This document shows positions 1 through 5,762 of a DNA stretch of 5,818 nucleotides, piece by piece. How positions within the stretch are numbered: the first letter of the stretch is position 1; every line of letters starts with the position of its first letter. The notes below the pieces were generated by a model. That model ran no database searches. It saw only the letters and a list, made by a program, of their open reading frames with translations, and was not told where the DNA came from. Source of the stretch: an uncultured Ignavibacteria bacterium (GTDB lineage: Bacteria > Bacteroidota > Ignavibacteria > Ignavibacteriales > Ignavibacteriaceae); the NCBI GenBank assembly GCA_937996765.1, contig CALKUG010000221.1, positions 1 to 5,818 of the forward strand, written 5' to 3'. The position numbers were made by a program, and so were the translations under genes.

Positions 1-146
1 CATAAAAGAATTTTATTGCCTGATTTTAAAACCTCAATCATTTTCTCGGTTGCAGATTGCAAAACTGCAAGTGCTTTGGGGTTGTTCAAATAGCTTTGTT
101 TTGCTTCGATAGAGCTTTGTATTGTTTGCTTTATGTATTCGTTCAT
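1..146 (-). CDS. gmhA: Phosphoheptose isomerase-like (SIS domain) protein, N-terminal part only
   Basis: The reading frame starts at the ATG at 146-144 and stays open to the left edge, giving 48 residues plus the first two bases (TG) of codon 49. The N-terminus has a helical stretch (MNEYIKQTIQSSIEAKQ), then a second helix and 'KSGNKILL'. The partial next codon TG is compatible with Cys. This matches the start of the GmhA/DiaA group, where the same strand leads into a 'CGNGGSAAD' phosphosugar-binding loop that would lie outside the window. Known role of GmhA: cytoplasmic isomerisation of sedoheptulose 7-phosphate to D-glycero-D-manno-heptose 7-phosphate, the first step to ADP-heptose for the LPS core. 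It lies 77 bp downstream of trmO on the same strand. No Shine-Dalgarno is visible before the ATG. A DiaA-type SIS protein is the alternative, because the catalytic part is not in view. Confidence 0.72.
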   Translation of the reverse strand, partial: MNEYIKQTIQSSIEAKQSYLNNPKALAVLQSATEKMIEVLKSGNKILL

Positions 147-223
147 TGTTTCAACTATTGTTAAATGTAAGTTCAAAAAATAACCATTATTTACCTCTAA
201 TCCGAAGTAAATGCTGCTATGGT

Positions 224-1030
224 TTACCCAAAAAGTTCTAAAAATGCACGATGCAATTCTTTATCGCCATATTTATCGGATAATGCAGAGTTTAATTCTT
301 CGAAGGAGTAACCGCTTTTAATTTCATCTATTAAAACCGATGCATCCGGTTGAATGCTGTAGTGCACTCTCCATGTTCTGTATGCAAGAATAAAGCGAGA
401 TGCACTTACTTGTTCAATGCGCTTTCGTTTTACATCGTTTGGCGCAAATTCAAGTTGAAGTTTTGCATAGCTTTTGAGATTAATGGAGCCCGTGTTTTGC
501 AACCATTCTGTTTGTGTTGTGGCTTTTTCGGAGAATAACACAGGAATGGGTAATTCAGAATTGGGGTTCACCCATCCCGTTGCAACACCCGGGAAAGAGT
601 CGGAATAGGGGAGATACGGTTTAATATCAAACACAGGTGAGCCATCTAAAATATCAGACTCGGCGATAGTTATTTGCAAACCCTCTACGGCAATTAACTT
701 AACGCAACTTATACCGAGTTGGTTGGGGCGATGAGGAGAGCGAGTGGCAAAAATACCAACTTTTTTGCGTGTATGTCGAGGGGGAGTAACCATTGGTTTC
801 CAATTAGGATTGAGGTGAAACCCAAATACAATCCACAACCTCTCAAAACCTTCTATACCGGTTAATGCTTGCTCGAAATTATTACCGGCAAGTAGCTTGA
901 TGTGCGAAAGTTCATCGGTTTCGAGAACACCTTGTCGAGATGTTTCGTACCTATACTTCTTGGATGAACTAACAAAGCCAATGGGCTTGATCAAAAATTC
1001 GTTTTCCTGGGAGTTTGTATTGTAAATCAT
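224..1030 (-). CDS. trmO: tRNA (N6-threonylcarbamoyladenosine(37)-N6)-methyltransferase TrmO (TsaA/YaeB family)
   Basis: 268 residues. The N-terminal beta-barrel domain (about residues 12-155) carries the family signatures: 'KPIGFV' (15-20), 'GFERLWIVFGFH' (61-72), 'WKPMVTPPR' (77-85), the SAM-site block 'GIFATRSPHRPNQLG' (92-106) and 'DILDGSPVFDIKPYLPYSDS' (126-145). By family knowledge TrmO uses SAM to N6-methylate t6A at position 37 of ANN-decoding tRNAs, tuning decoding. The C-terminal part (about 165-268) is unusual: I do not find the 'DPRPAY' motif of E. coli-type TrmO. In its place is 'FILAYRTWRVHYSI' (213-226), followed by a helical tail ending 'LHRAFLELFG'. E. coli TrmO is about 235 aa, so this one is longer at the C-terminus. 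The ATG at 1030-1028 is the natural start. Its leader has no Shine-Dalgarno. The gene is divergent from the CoA-binding gene, 85 bp away, and is followed by gmhA. Confidence 0.9.
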   Translation of the reverse strand: MIYNTNSQENEFLIKPIGFVSSSKKYRYETSRQGVLETDELSHIKLLAGNNFEQALTGIEGFERLWIVFGFHLNPNWKPMVTPPRHTRKKVGIFATRSPHRPNQLGISCVKLIAVEGLQITIAESDILDGSPVFDIKPYLPYSDSFPGVATGWVNPNSELPIPVLFSEKATTQTEWLQNTGSINLKSYAKLQLEFAPNDVKRKRIEQVSASRFILAYRTWRVHYSIQPDASVLIDEIKSGYSFEELNSALSDKYGDKELHRAFLELFG

Positions 1031-1074
1031 ACCCGCAAAAATGACTAATGAAAGCGAATAAACAAAGAAAATAG

Positions 1075-1082
1075 TATATTTG
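1075..1082 (+). promoter_or_regulatory. Possible -7 element for the CoA-binding/TPR unit
   Basis: TATATTTG exactly fits the Bacteroidota -7 consensus TAnnTTTG and lies 33 bp before the ATG at 1116, inside the 85-bp divergent gap with trmO. I find no convincing TTTG -33 element about 19 bp upstream. In such AT-rich DNA an octamer match can arise by chance, so this is only a candidate. Confidence 0.33.
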
Positions 1083-1104
1083 GGGTATAAGGTTTAGTAA
1101 TCAT

Positions 1105-1111
1105 AAGGTAG
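1105..1111 (+). promoter_or_regulatory. Shine-Dalgarno of the CoA-binding gene
   Basis: AAGGTAG ends 4 nt before the ATG at 1116, and its AAGG core (1105-1108) sits 7 nt upstream. The site supports this start codon. The following gene has a very similar AAAGG at 1567-1571, also 7 nt before its ATG. The trmO, gmhA and methyltransferase starts lack such sites. Confidence 0.6.
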
Positions 1112-1115
1112 AAAA

Positions 1116-1568
1116 ATGGAAATTGTAGCTCAAACTCTGATTGAGAAGTTTGTTTCACAGAAAAAGATTGCAATAATAGGACTTTCGCGAAAAGGTACCG
1201 GCTTTGGAGTAATGGCACTTAAAGAACTTGAACAAAAAGGGTATCAGGTAAGTCCCATACATCACGAAGTAAAAGAAATTAACGGACATGCAACCGTTAA
1301 ATCTGTTGCTGAATTACCGCAGGATGTAGAATCATTATTGGTTTGTTTACCACCCAAAAAAACAGTTGAGCTTTTAGAAACACTCCCCGGCTCGAGAGTT
1401 AAAAATGTTTGGATTCAGCAAGGTGCTTCGGATGAAAAGGTTTTGCAGAAAATTAAAGAATTAGGTATCAAAGCCGTTGTAAATAAGTGTATATTGATGT
1501 ACGCGGAACCTGTAAAAGGTCTGCACAAGTTTCATAAAGTAATAAACAACTTCTTTTCAAAAAACTAA
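1116..1568 (+). CDS. CoA-binding (Rossmann-fold) domain protein, YccU-like
   Basis: 150 residues, a single CoA_binding_2-type domain. Visible blocks are the glycine loop 'IAIIGLSRKGTGFG' (18-31), the second strand 'GYQVSPIHHEVKEINGH' (42-58), 'SVAELPQDVESLLVCLPP' (63-80), the hallmark 'VWIQQGASDEKVLQKIKELG' (98-117) and 'VVNKCILMYAEP' (121-132). It ends in a His/Lys-rich tail, 'GLHKFHKVINNFF' (135-147). The family resembles the CoA-binding domain of succinyl-CoA synthetase alpha and is thought to bind CoA or a similar nucleotide. No enzymatic activity is established, and the protein should be cytosolic. One local oddity is 'PIHHEV', where many relatives have 'P(V/I)NP'. The start is backed by a Shine-Dalgarno. 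The TPR gene begins 10 nt after its stop, so the two are probably cotranscribed. Confidence 0.88.
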   Translation: MEIVAQTLIEKFVSQKKIAIIGLSRKGTGFGVMALKELEQKGYQVSPIHHEVKEINGHATVKSVAELPQDVESLLVCLPPKKTVELLETLPGSRVKNVWIQQGASDEKVLQKIKELGIKAVVNKCILMYAEPVKGLHKFHKVINNFFSKN

Positions 1569-1578
1569 AGGTTTATCA

Positions 1579-2184
1579 ATGCCCGTACCTCAGACAAATC
1601 CCGCAACCGAATCTCTTAGGAGAGTGTTCCTGATATTGATGATTATGGTTTTGCTGGTTGCCGCAGCTTTTGTTGCAATTAGTATTGATTGGGATGGTGA
1701 TGGCAAAACTCTGTTTTCCGATACTAAGGAAGCAACTACCGAAGTGGTTGAGCAACCCATTGTTCTACCGGACTCAATAAACACTATGCTAAAACAATTA
1801 GCGGAACAATACGAAGCCGATACAAAAGATACTGTAATATCATTCAGATATGCTCAGCAATTGCATCAGCATCTCGGATTTTATGAAGCTGAGGTATTCT
1901 ACAGCAATATTTTGATGGCGCACCCTAAACGCGCTGATATATGGGCGATCATGGCACGTGGTTACTCTGAAAACAATGATCCAAAAAAAGCTGAGAATTA
2001 TGCAAAAGAAGGGTATAAACTAAATCCTATGGATGAGGAGTTGGTTTTAGTGATAGCAAAAGCTCAAATAGTACGACAGAAAAAAGCGGAAGCCGAAAAA
2101 ACTCTTGAAAGTTTTATTAGAAACAGTAAAAACAAAGAGCTTTTAGCCCAAGCACAAGAGTTAATGAATTCCTTAAAAAAGTAA
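1579..2184 (+). CDS. Membrane-anchored TPR-repeat protein
   Basis: 201 residues with no specific family recognised. A short N-terminal segment with an Arg pair (R14, R15) precedes a hydrophobic helix (about 16-36, 'VFLILMIMVLLVAAAFVAI'). This suggests a single-pass inner-membrane anchor with the rest in the periplasm, although topology is inferred. A linker containing 'DWDGDGK' (37-43) follows, then about 2.5-3 tetratricopeptide repeats: roughly 86-119 ('YAQQLHQHLGFYEAEVFYSNIL'... 'HP'), 120-151 ('MARGYSENNDPKKAENYAKEGYKLNP') and a weaker 152-186 ('AKAQIVRQKKAEAEKTLESFI'). TPRs mediate protein-protein contacts, but no partner can be named. The start has an AAAGG Shine-Dalgarno (1567-1571) overlapping the stop of the upstream gene. 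The terminator at 2212-2248 ends the unit. Confidence 0.75.
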   Translation: MPVPQTNPATESLRRVFLILMIMVLLVAAAFVAISIDWDGDGKTLFSDTKEATTEVVEQPIVLPDSINTMLKQLAEQYEADTKDTVISFRYAQQLHQHLGFYEAEVFYSNILMAHPKRADIWAIMARGYSENNDPKKAENYAKEGYKLNPMDEELVLVIAKAQIVRQKKAEAEKTLESFIRNSKNKELLAQAQELMNSLKK

Positions 2185-2211
2185 AAACTACCTTTTACTA
2201 AATTGCGTATT

Positions 2212-2248
2212 AAAGCACCCTCTCATTAAAAAGACGGTGCTTTTTTTT
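2212..2248 (+). terminator. Rho-independent terminator after the TPR gene
   Basis: AAAGCACC (2212-2219) pairs with GGTGCTTT (2236-2243). The stem can continue past one C/C mismatch with TCT (2221-2223) pairing to AGA (2232-2234), leaving an 8-nt loop. An uninterrupted run of T (2241-2248) overlaps and follows the right arm. It lies 28 nt after the TPR stop codon and separates that unit from the methyltransferase gene. Confidence 0.88.
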
Positions 2249-2283
2249 ATATTTCGGTTTATACTTTATTAAAACTTTAGAAC

Positions 2284-3096
2284 ATGCACTACGACCCCAT
2301 AAAAAATATTTTCGCAGGATTTATCCGCGCCATCCCTTTTACCCGAGTTCTCTTCTACAAAACCCTCGATTTGATGTTTTTGCGTTCTTGGTATGTACGC
2401 CGCGAGTTAAGGCATATCCGTGAGCAAACCGAACAAAAACCGCTTTCTATTTACGATGCGGGCACCGGTTATGCACAATATACCTACTATATGAGCAAAA
2501 AAATGAATCCATGCACCATTTATGCGGTGGATGTAAAAGAGGAATGGATTGAAGACTCACGTGAGTTTTTTGAAAACAGCGGGGTTAAAAACGTAACATT
2601 TGGTGTGGAAGATTTAACCACCATTACCCATAACGATAAGTTCGATGTTATTGTTTGCGTGGATGTTATGGAGCATATTCACGACGATGTAACGGTGTTC
2701 AGAAACTACCACAAAGCCCTAAAAAAAGGCGGCTATTTTATTATGAATACACCTTCGATTTATGGTGGTAGCGATATGCATGATGATGAAGATGAAAGCT
2801 TTATTGGCGAGCATGCGCGGCAGGGGTACTCTATTGAAGATATTGAAGCGAAGTTAATTCCACTTGGGTTTACCATTTACCGGTATCGTTATACTTATGG
2901 TACTTTTGGTGATATTGCCTGGAGAATGGGAATTAAAGCACCTATTCAGCTTGTGAATATCTCTAAATTCTTACTGGTTTTATTACCGATTTACTTTGCA
3001 GTAATGTTAATACCTACATTGCTATTTATGGCTGCCGATTATTTCTCGAACAACAAGGTTGGCTCGGGAATAAACGTGGTTGCTCGCAAACTATAG
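2284..3096 (+). CDS. Class I SAM-dependent methyltransferase with C-terminal membrane segment
   Basis: 270 residues. The Rossmann methyltransferase core spans about 50-160. Motif I is 'IYDAGTGYAQYTYYM' (56-70), the acidic residue after strand 2 is D83 in 'YAVDVKEEW', 'GVEDLT' (107-112) follows, motif II is 'FDVIVCVDVMEHI' (120-132), and 'LKKGGYFIMNTPS' (146-158) closes the core. A His/Asp-rich stretch (163-171) and 'HARQGYSIEDIEAKLIPLGF' (177-196) come next. A strongly hydrophobic helix (about 229-251) suggests the enzyme is tethered to the inner membrane. The basic, aromatic N-terminus (about 8-40) may also contact the membrane. The substrate is unknown; a lipid, quinone or glycan precursor would fit membrane attachment, but that is inference. 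The gene stands alone between the upstream terminator and the convergent AAA+ gene. Its leader has no Shine-Dalgarno. TATACT (2260-2265) is a weak -10 candidate without a matching -35. Confidence 0.86.
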   Translation: MHYDPIKNIFAGFIRAIPFTRVLFYKTLDLMFLRSWYVRRELRHIREQTEQKPLSIYDAGTGYAQYTYYMSKKMNPCTIYAVDVKEEWIEDSREFFENSGVKNVTFGVEDLTTITHNDKFDVIVCVDVMEHIHDDVTVFRNYHKALKKGGYFIMNTPSIYGGSDMHDDEDESFIGEHARQGYSIEDIEAKLIPLGFTIYRYRYTYGTFGDIAWRMGIKAPIQLVNISKFLLVLLPIYFAVMLIPTLLFMAADYFSNNKVGSGINVVARKL

Positions 3097-3119
3097 TTAA
3101 ATGTTCGATTTACGATAAG

Positions 3120-3144
3120 GGAAGAAGAGGGTTACTCTTCTTCC
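3120..3144. terminator. Perfect inverted repeat at a convergent gene junction, possible bidirectional terminator
   Basis: GGAAGAAGAG (3120-3129) and CTCTTCTTCC (3135-3144) are perfect 10-bp arms around the 5-nt loop GGTTA, and the flanking G3119/T3145 can add a wobble pair in the plus-strand transcript. The repeat follows the methyltransferase stop by 23 nt. It also covers the last Glu codons of the AAA+ gene, whose TAA stop (3134-3132) lies in the loop. No T-tract follows on either strand, so it is not a textbook intrinsic terminator. It could instead stabilise 3' ends or act with Rho. Confidence 0.55.
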
Positions 3145-4643
3145 TCATAATCTTCGGGGGAGTTTGAAAAAGAGAATAAAGAACTCAGCATATCCTTAAA
3201 TTCAATACCCCGTTCCAATCTAAACTTACCAAGCAGTGAAAACTCTGCCATTCCATGCAAGCAAAACTCCATAAACAAATACTGCTCGGGTTCTGAGAGT
3301 CCGGGATGTAATTTTGTTACCAATTCCCGCAAACCGGAAATTGAATCGAGTGCTTGTTTGTAGGAGTTATAGGGCGCATTCACCAATAAATCGAGAGATT
3401 TTTGTTTGGCAAACCAATCAGTAATTGTCCGGTAGGTGGATTTTTCGGAATCGGATTTTTTCTCTTTTTCGGGGTCGGGGAAGTACTCTAAAAACAGAGA
3501 TTTTATAGCTTTGCCAATCACTATTGCCGCGACTTTTGCAGGACCTTCTTGCTCGCCTTCGTAAACTAACTCCACTTTACCTGTTATTGCAGGCATAACT
3601 CCGTAAAAATCACTGAAGTTGATGTATGCATTGGGTTCATTGTTTATGAGCATTCTGCGCTCGGCGTTGGAGAATAACAGCTCACGAGCGGCTATGGTTA
3701 AACGTGCTGAAACACCACTTTTTGCATCAATATACTCGCTTTTACGTGCTTCGAATGCCACTTGCTCAATCAAAGTATCAATTAAAGGATGCGAAATTAC
3801 TGTTTCACGTTGCTCCGGGGTTAACCGTGCTTCTTGCAAAGTGATGTGCTTGGAGGTCTCAATATCCTTTGGGTAGTGGGTGAGTATTTGTGAGTCAATT
3901 CTATCCTTTAGCGGAGTTACAATCGAGCCGCGGTTTGTGTAATCCTCGGGGTTGGCAGTAAACACAAAGAGAATATCTAATGGGAGCGAGAGTTTGAATC
4001 CGCGAATTTGCACATCTTCTTCCTGGAGAATATTAAACAATGATACCTGGATTCGTGCTTGCAGATCGGGTAGTTCGTTTATTACAAAAATTGACCGATG
4101 TGAGCGCGGTATGAGTCCGAAGTGAATTACGCGTTCATCCGAGTAGGGGAGTTTGAGCGTAGCCGCTTTGATGGGGTCAACATCTCCGATAAGATCCGCA
4201 ACGGTAACATCGGGGGTTGCAAGTTTTTCGGCATAGCGTGTTGAGCGGTGCACCCATTCGATATCCACATCATCACCTTGCTCGGCGAGTTTATCTTTTC
4301 CATACTTGGAGATGGGGTGAAAGGGGGAGTCGTTTATTTCGGAACCGCGTATGATTGGTATGTGTTCATCGAGTAGTTCGGTAAGTAGGCGTGCAATACG
4401 CGTTTTAGCTTGACCGCGCAAACCTAATAAAAGGATGTTATGTCGGGAGAGTATCGCTTTTTGCAGGTCGGGTAAAACGGTATCGTCGTAACCGTGTATT
4501 CCTTTAAAGGGGTTCTCGCCGATTTTGAGTGCATTAATTAAGTTCCTGCGTAATTCTTCTTTAACAGTTAATTCTGTGTAACCGATTTGTTTGAGATCGC
4601 GGAGGGTTTTGCATTCTAAATAATGTGCGGGTGTTGTATTCAT
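3132..4643 (-). CDS. MoxR/magnesium-chelatase-like AAA+ ATPase
   Basis: 503 residues. After a helical N-terminus (1-45), the AAA+ module spans about 46-320. Walker A is 'GLRGQAKT' (74-81, in the MoxR-like form with Ala before Lys). 'ATPDVTVADLIGDVDPIKA' (142-160) precedes 'IFVINELPDLQARIQVSLFNILQEEDVQIRGF' at 185-216, where the Walker B position reads N189-E190 instead of Asp-Glu. Sensor 1 is 'FVFTANPEDY' (226-235), the likely Arg finger is R249 in 'LKDRID', and the sensor 2-like Arg is R314 in 'GVSARL'. 'ITGKVELVYEGEQEG' (353-367) and a charged linker (388-403) lead to a helical C-terminal region ending in an acidic tail. Databases often label such proteins 'magnesium chelatase', but no pigment genes are present. 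It probably forms a hexameric ring that works with the VWA protein encoded immediately upstream, whose stop codon directly abuts this ATG. No separate Shine-Dalgarno is evident, so translational coupling is likely. The client is unknown. Confidence 0.88.
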   Translation of the reverse strand: MNTTPAHYLECKTLRDLKQIGYTELTVKEELRRNLINALKIGENPFKGIHGYDDTVLPDLQKAILSRHNILLLGLRGQAKTRIARLLTELLDEHIPIIRGSEINDSPFHPISKYGKDKLAEQGDDVDIEWVHRSTRYAEKLATPDVTVADLIGDVDPIKAATLKLPYSDERVIHFGLIPRSHRSIFVINELPDLQARIQVSLFNILQEEDVQIRGFKLSLPLDILFVFTANPEDYTNRGSIVTPLKDRIDSQILTHYPKDIETSKHITLQEARLTPEQRETVISHPLIDTLIEQVAFEARKSEYIDAKSGVSARLTIAARELLFSNAERRMLINNEPNAYINFSDFYGVMPAITGKVELVYEGEQEGPAKVAAIVIGKAIKSLFLEYFPDPEKEKKSDSEKSTYRTITDWFAKQKSLDLLVNAPYNSYKQALDSISGLRELVTKLHPGLSEPEQYLFMEFCLHGMAEFSLLGKFRLERGIEFKDMLSSLFSFSNSPEDYEEEE

Positions 4644-5738
4644 TTAGCGTAATTTCTTTTTTCTGTTTGAAATAAAATCTTCAAAGATAAATTCACCTAA
4701 ACCGGAGAGCGAGCTGTAATAAGCACGACCGTTGTTTATTTGTGTGAATTCTTGAACAAAGCGTTGCAGATAGGGGTCTTGCGCAATCATAAAAGTGGTA
4801 ACGGTTATGCCCAATCTACGGCACATGGCGGCACGGTCGAGCGTTTTGTTCACAATTTTTCTATCTAATCCAAAACTGTTTTTATAGTAATTGATACCCT
4901 CTTTTAGGCAGGTGGGTTTGCCGTCGGTTATCATAAAAATCTGTTTGTTGTGGGTTTTTCTGCGTCTGAGAATATCCACTGCAAGGTCTAATCCCGCTAC
5001 GGTGTTGGTATGGTAGGGACCCACTTCCAAAAACGGTAATTCCTTTAATTCGATAGGCCAGGAGTCGTTTCCAAAGACAATAATATCGAGCGTATCTTTA
5101 GGGTATTTACGTTTTATGAGCTCTGCGAGTGCCAGGGCAACCTTTTTAGCAGGGGTGATTCTATCCTCGCCGTAAAGAATCATAGAGTGCGAAATATCAA
5201 TCATCAAAACGGTGGATGTAATGGTTTTGAGTTCACGTTCCTTCACTTCCAGGTCGTTTTCTGTGAGTCTAAAATCCTCAATACCGCTATTAATTTGAGC
5301 GTTTACGATGGAATGGGTGAGATCAATTTGTTCGAGTGAATCGCCAAAGCGGTATTCTCGGAAGTCCGATGAAAATTCATCGCCGCTGCCCGTAAAGCTT
5401 GTTTTGTGTTCACCTTTGCCTGCACGTTTAAGCTTGCCAAAAATCTCCTCGAGTGACCTGCGGCGGATTGTTTGTTCGCTCTTTGATGTTGGGGTGAGGG
5501 TGCCATCCACGGGGTTTTCTTGAATGAGTCCTTGTTGTTTCAGATCGTTGATAAAATCTCCCATACCGTAATCGTTGGTTGTGAGATGATACTGACGATC
5601 CAGTTGATTCATTACCTCCAGTGATTGAGATACGTTTCCGCCGGTCATCATTAACACCTGGAGGAATATATCTTTAAGCCGCTCAAAGGCGGACCCTGAA
5701 GGAGGGGGCACAAATTGTGAGAATCTAAAACCAATCAT
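4644..5738 (-). CDS. VWA-domain protein with intact MIDAS, partner of the AAA+ ATPase
   Basis: 364 residues, with no signal peptide and presumably cytosolic. The N-terminal region (about 1-100) starts 'FRFSQFVPPPSGSAFERLKDIFLQ' (split here at residues 4-19 and 20-27) and is mainly helical. It is followed by a basic Gly/Ser-rich linker (about 101-120) and a segment with 'FREYRFGDSLEQIDL' (126-140). The VWA fold runs from about 174 to 360. Its MIDAS motif is DISHS (D181, S183, S185), with the Thr contact at T244 or T246 in 'YHTNTVAG' and the Asp contact at D272 in 'FMITDGKPT'. By family knowledge, VWA proteins paired with MoxR or ChlI-type ATPases bind divalent metal and contact client proteins during ATP-driven remodelling. 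The start at 5738-5736 is preceded by GAGG (5752-5749) with a rather long 10-nt spacing. Its TAA stop abuts the ATG of the ATPase gene with no intervening base. Its C-terminus is basic ('NRKKKLR'). Confidence 0.88.
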   Translation of the reverse strand: MIGFRFSQFVPPPSGSAFERLKDIFLQVLMMTGGNVSQSLEVMNQLDRQYHLTTNDYGMGDFINDLKQQGLIQENPVDGTLTPTSKSEQTIRRRSLEEIFGKLKRAGKGEHKTSFTGSGDEFSSDFREYRFGDSLEQIDLTHSIVNAQINSGIEDFRLTENDLEVKERELKTITSTVLMIDISHSMILYGEDRITPAKKVALALAELIKRKYPKDTLDIIVFGNDSWPIELKELPFLEVGPYHTNTVAGLDLAVDILRRRKTHNKQIFMITDGKPTCLKEGINYYKNSFGLDRKIVNKTLDRAAMCRRLGITVTTFMIAQDPYLQRFVQEFTQINNGRAYYSSLSGLGEFIFEDFISNRKKKLR

Positions 5739-5744
5739 ATTTTT

Positions 5745-5762
5745 TTAACCTCAAGCGGTTAA
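5745..5762 (-). promoter_or_regulatory. Palindrome TTAACC-N6-GGTTAA over the VWA-gene ribosome binding site
   Basis: Six-base inverted arms (5745-5750 and 5757-5762) flank a 6-nt spacer, starting 7 bp before the VWA ATG. Read on the minus strand, the GAGG Shine-Dalgarno lies half in the loop and half in the 3' arm. It could be an operator or a weak mRNA hairpin that hides the site, or chance. Farther upstream, TTTG (5802-5799) followed after 19 nt by AAAATTTA (5779-5772) is a partial match to the Bacteroidota promoter, with both outer -7 bases wrong. Confidence 0.28.

Noticed and set aside
173..187. Minus-strand mini-ORF (ATG GTT ATT TTT TGA) with an AGGT-like site between trmO and gmhA, possible leader peptide
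   Set aside because: It has only four codons, no regulatory codon run and no attenuator hairpin around it, so chance is the simpler explanation.
350..538. 62-codon plus-strand open frame inside trmO
   Set aside because: It is antisense to a well-conserved enzyme, has Cys-rich low-complexity content and no ribosome site or family resemblance.
1031..1115. Riboswitch or RNA gene in the trmO/CoA-binding divergent gap
   Set aside because: The 85-bp AT-rich gap has no stable stem-loop and is only long enough for two promoters.
3619..3876. 85-codon plus-strand open frame inside the AAA+ gene
   Set aside because: It is antisense to conserved ATPase sequence with no recognisable domain or start signal.
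3132..4643. Annotation of the AAA+ protein as a true magnesium chelatase subunit
   Set aside because: There is no BchH/ChlH or BchD and no porphyrin gene nearby, and the partner is a separate CoxE-like VWA protein. The chelatase label reflects only fold similarity.
5303..5523. Open frames of 67 and 71 codons on both strands inside the VWA gene
   Set aside because: They overlap each other and the conserved VWA coding frame, and their products have no recognisable features.
2284..5738. Methyltransferase plus AAA+ plus VWA as an anti-phage defence island
   Set aside because: The methyltransferase is convergent rather than co-operonic and has a membrane helix and small-molecule-type core. No nuclease, protease or DNA-binding effector is present, and the neighbours look like housekeeping genes.
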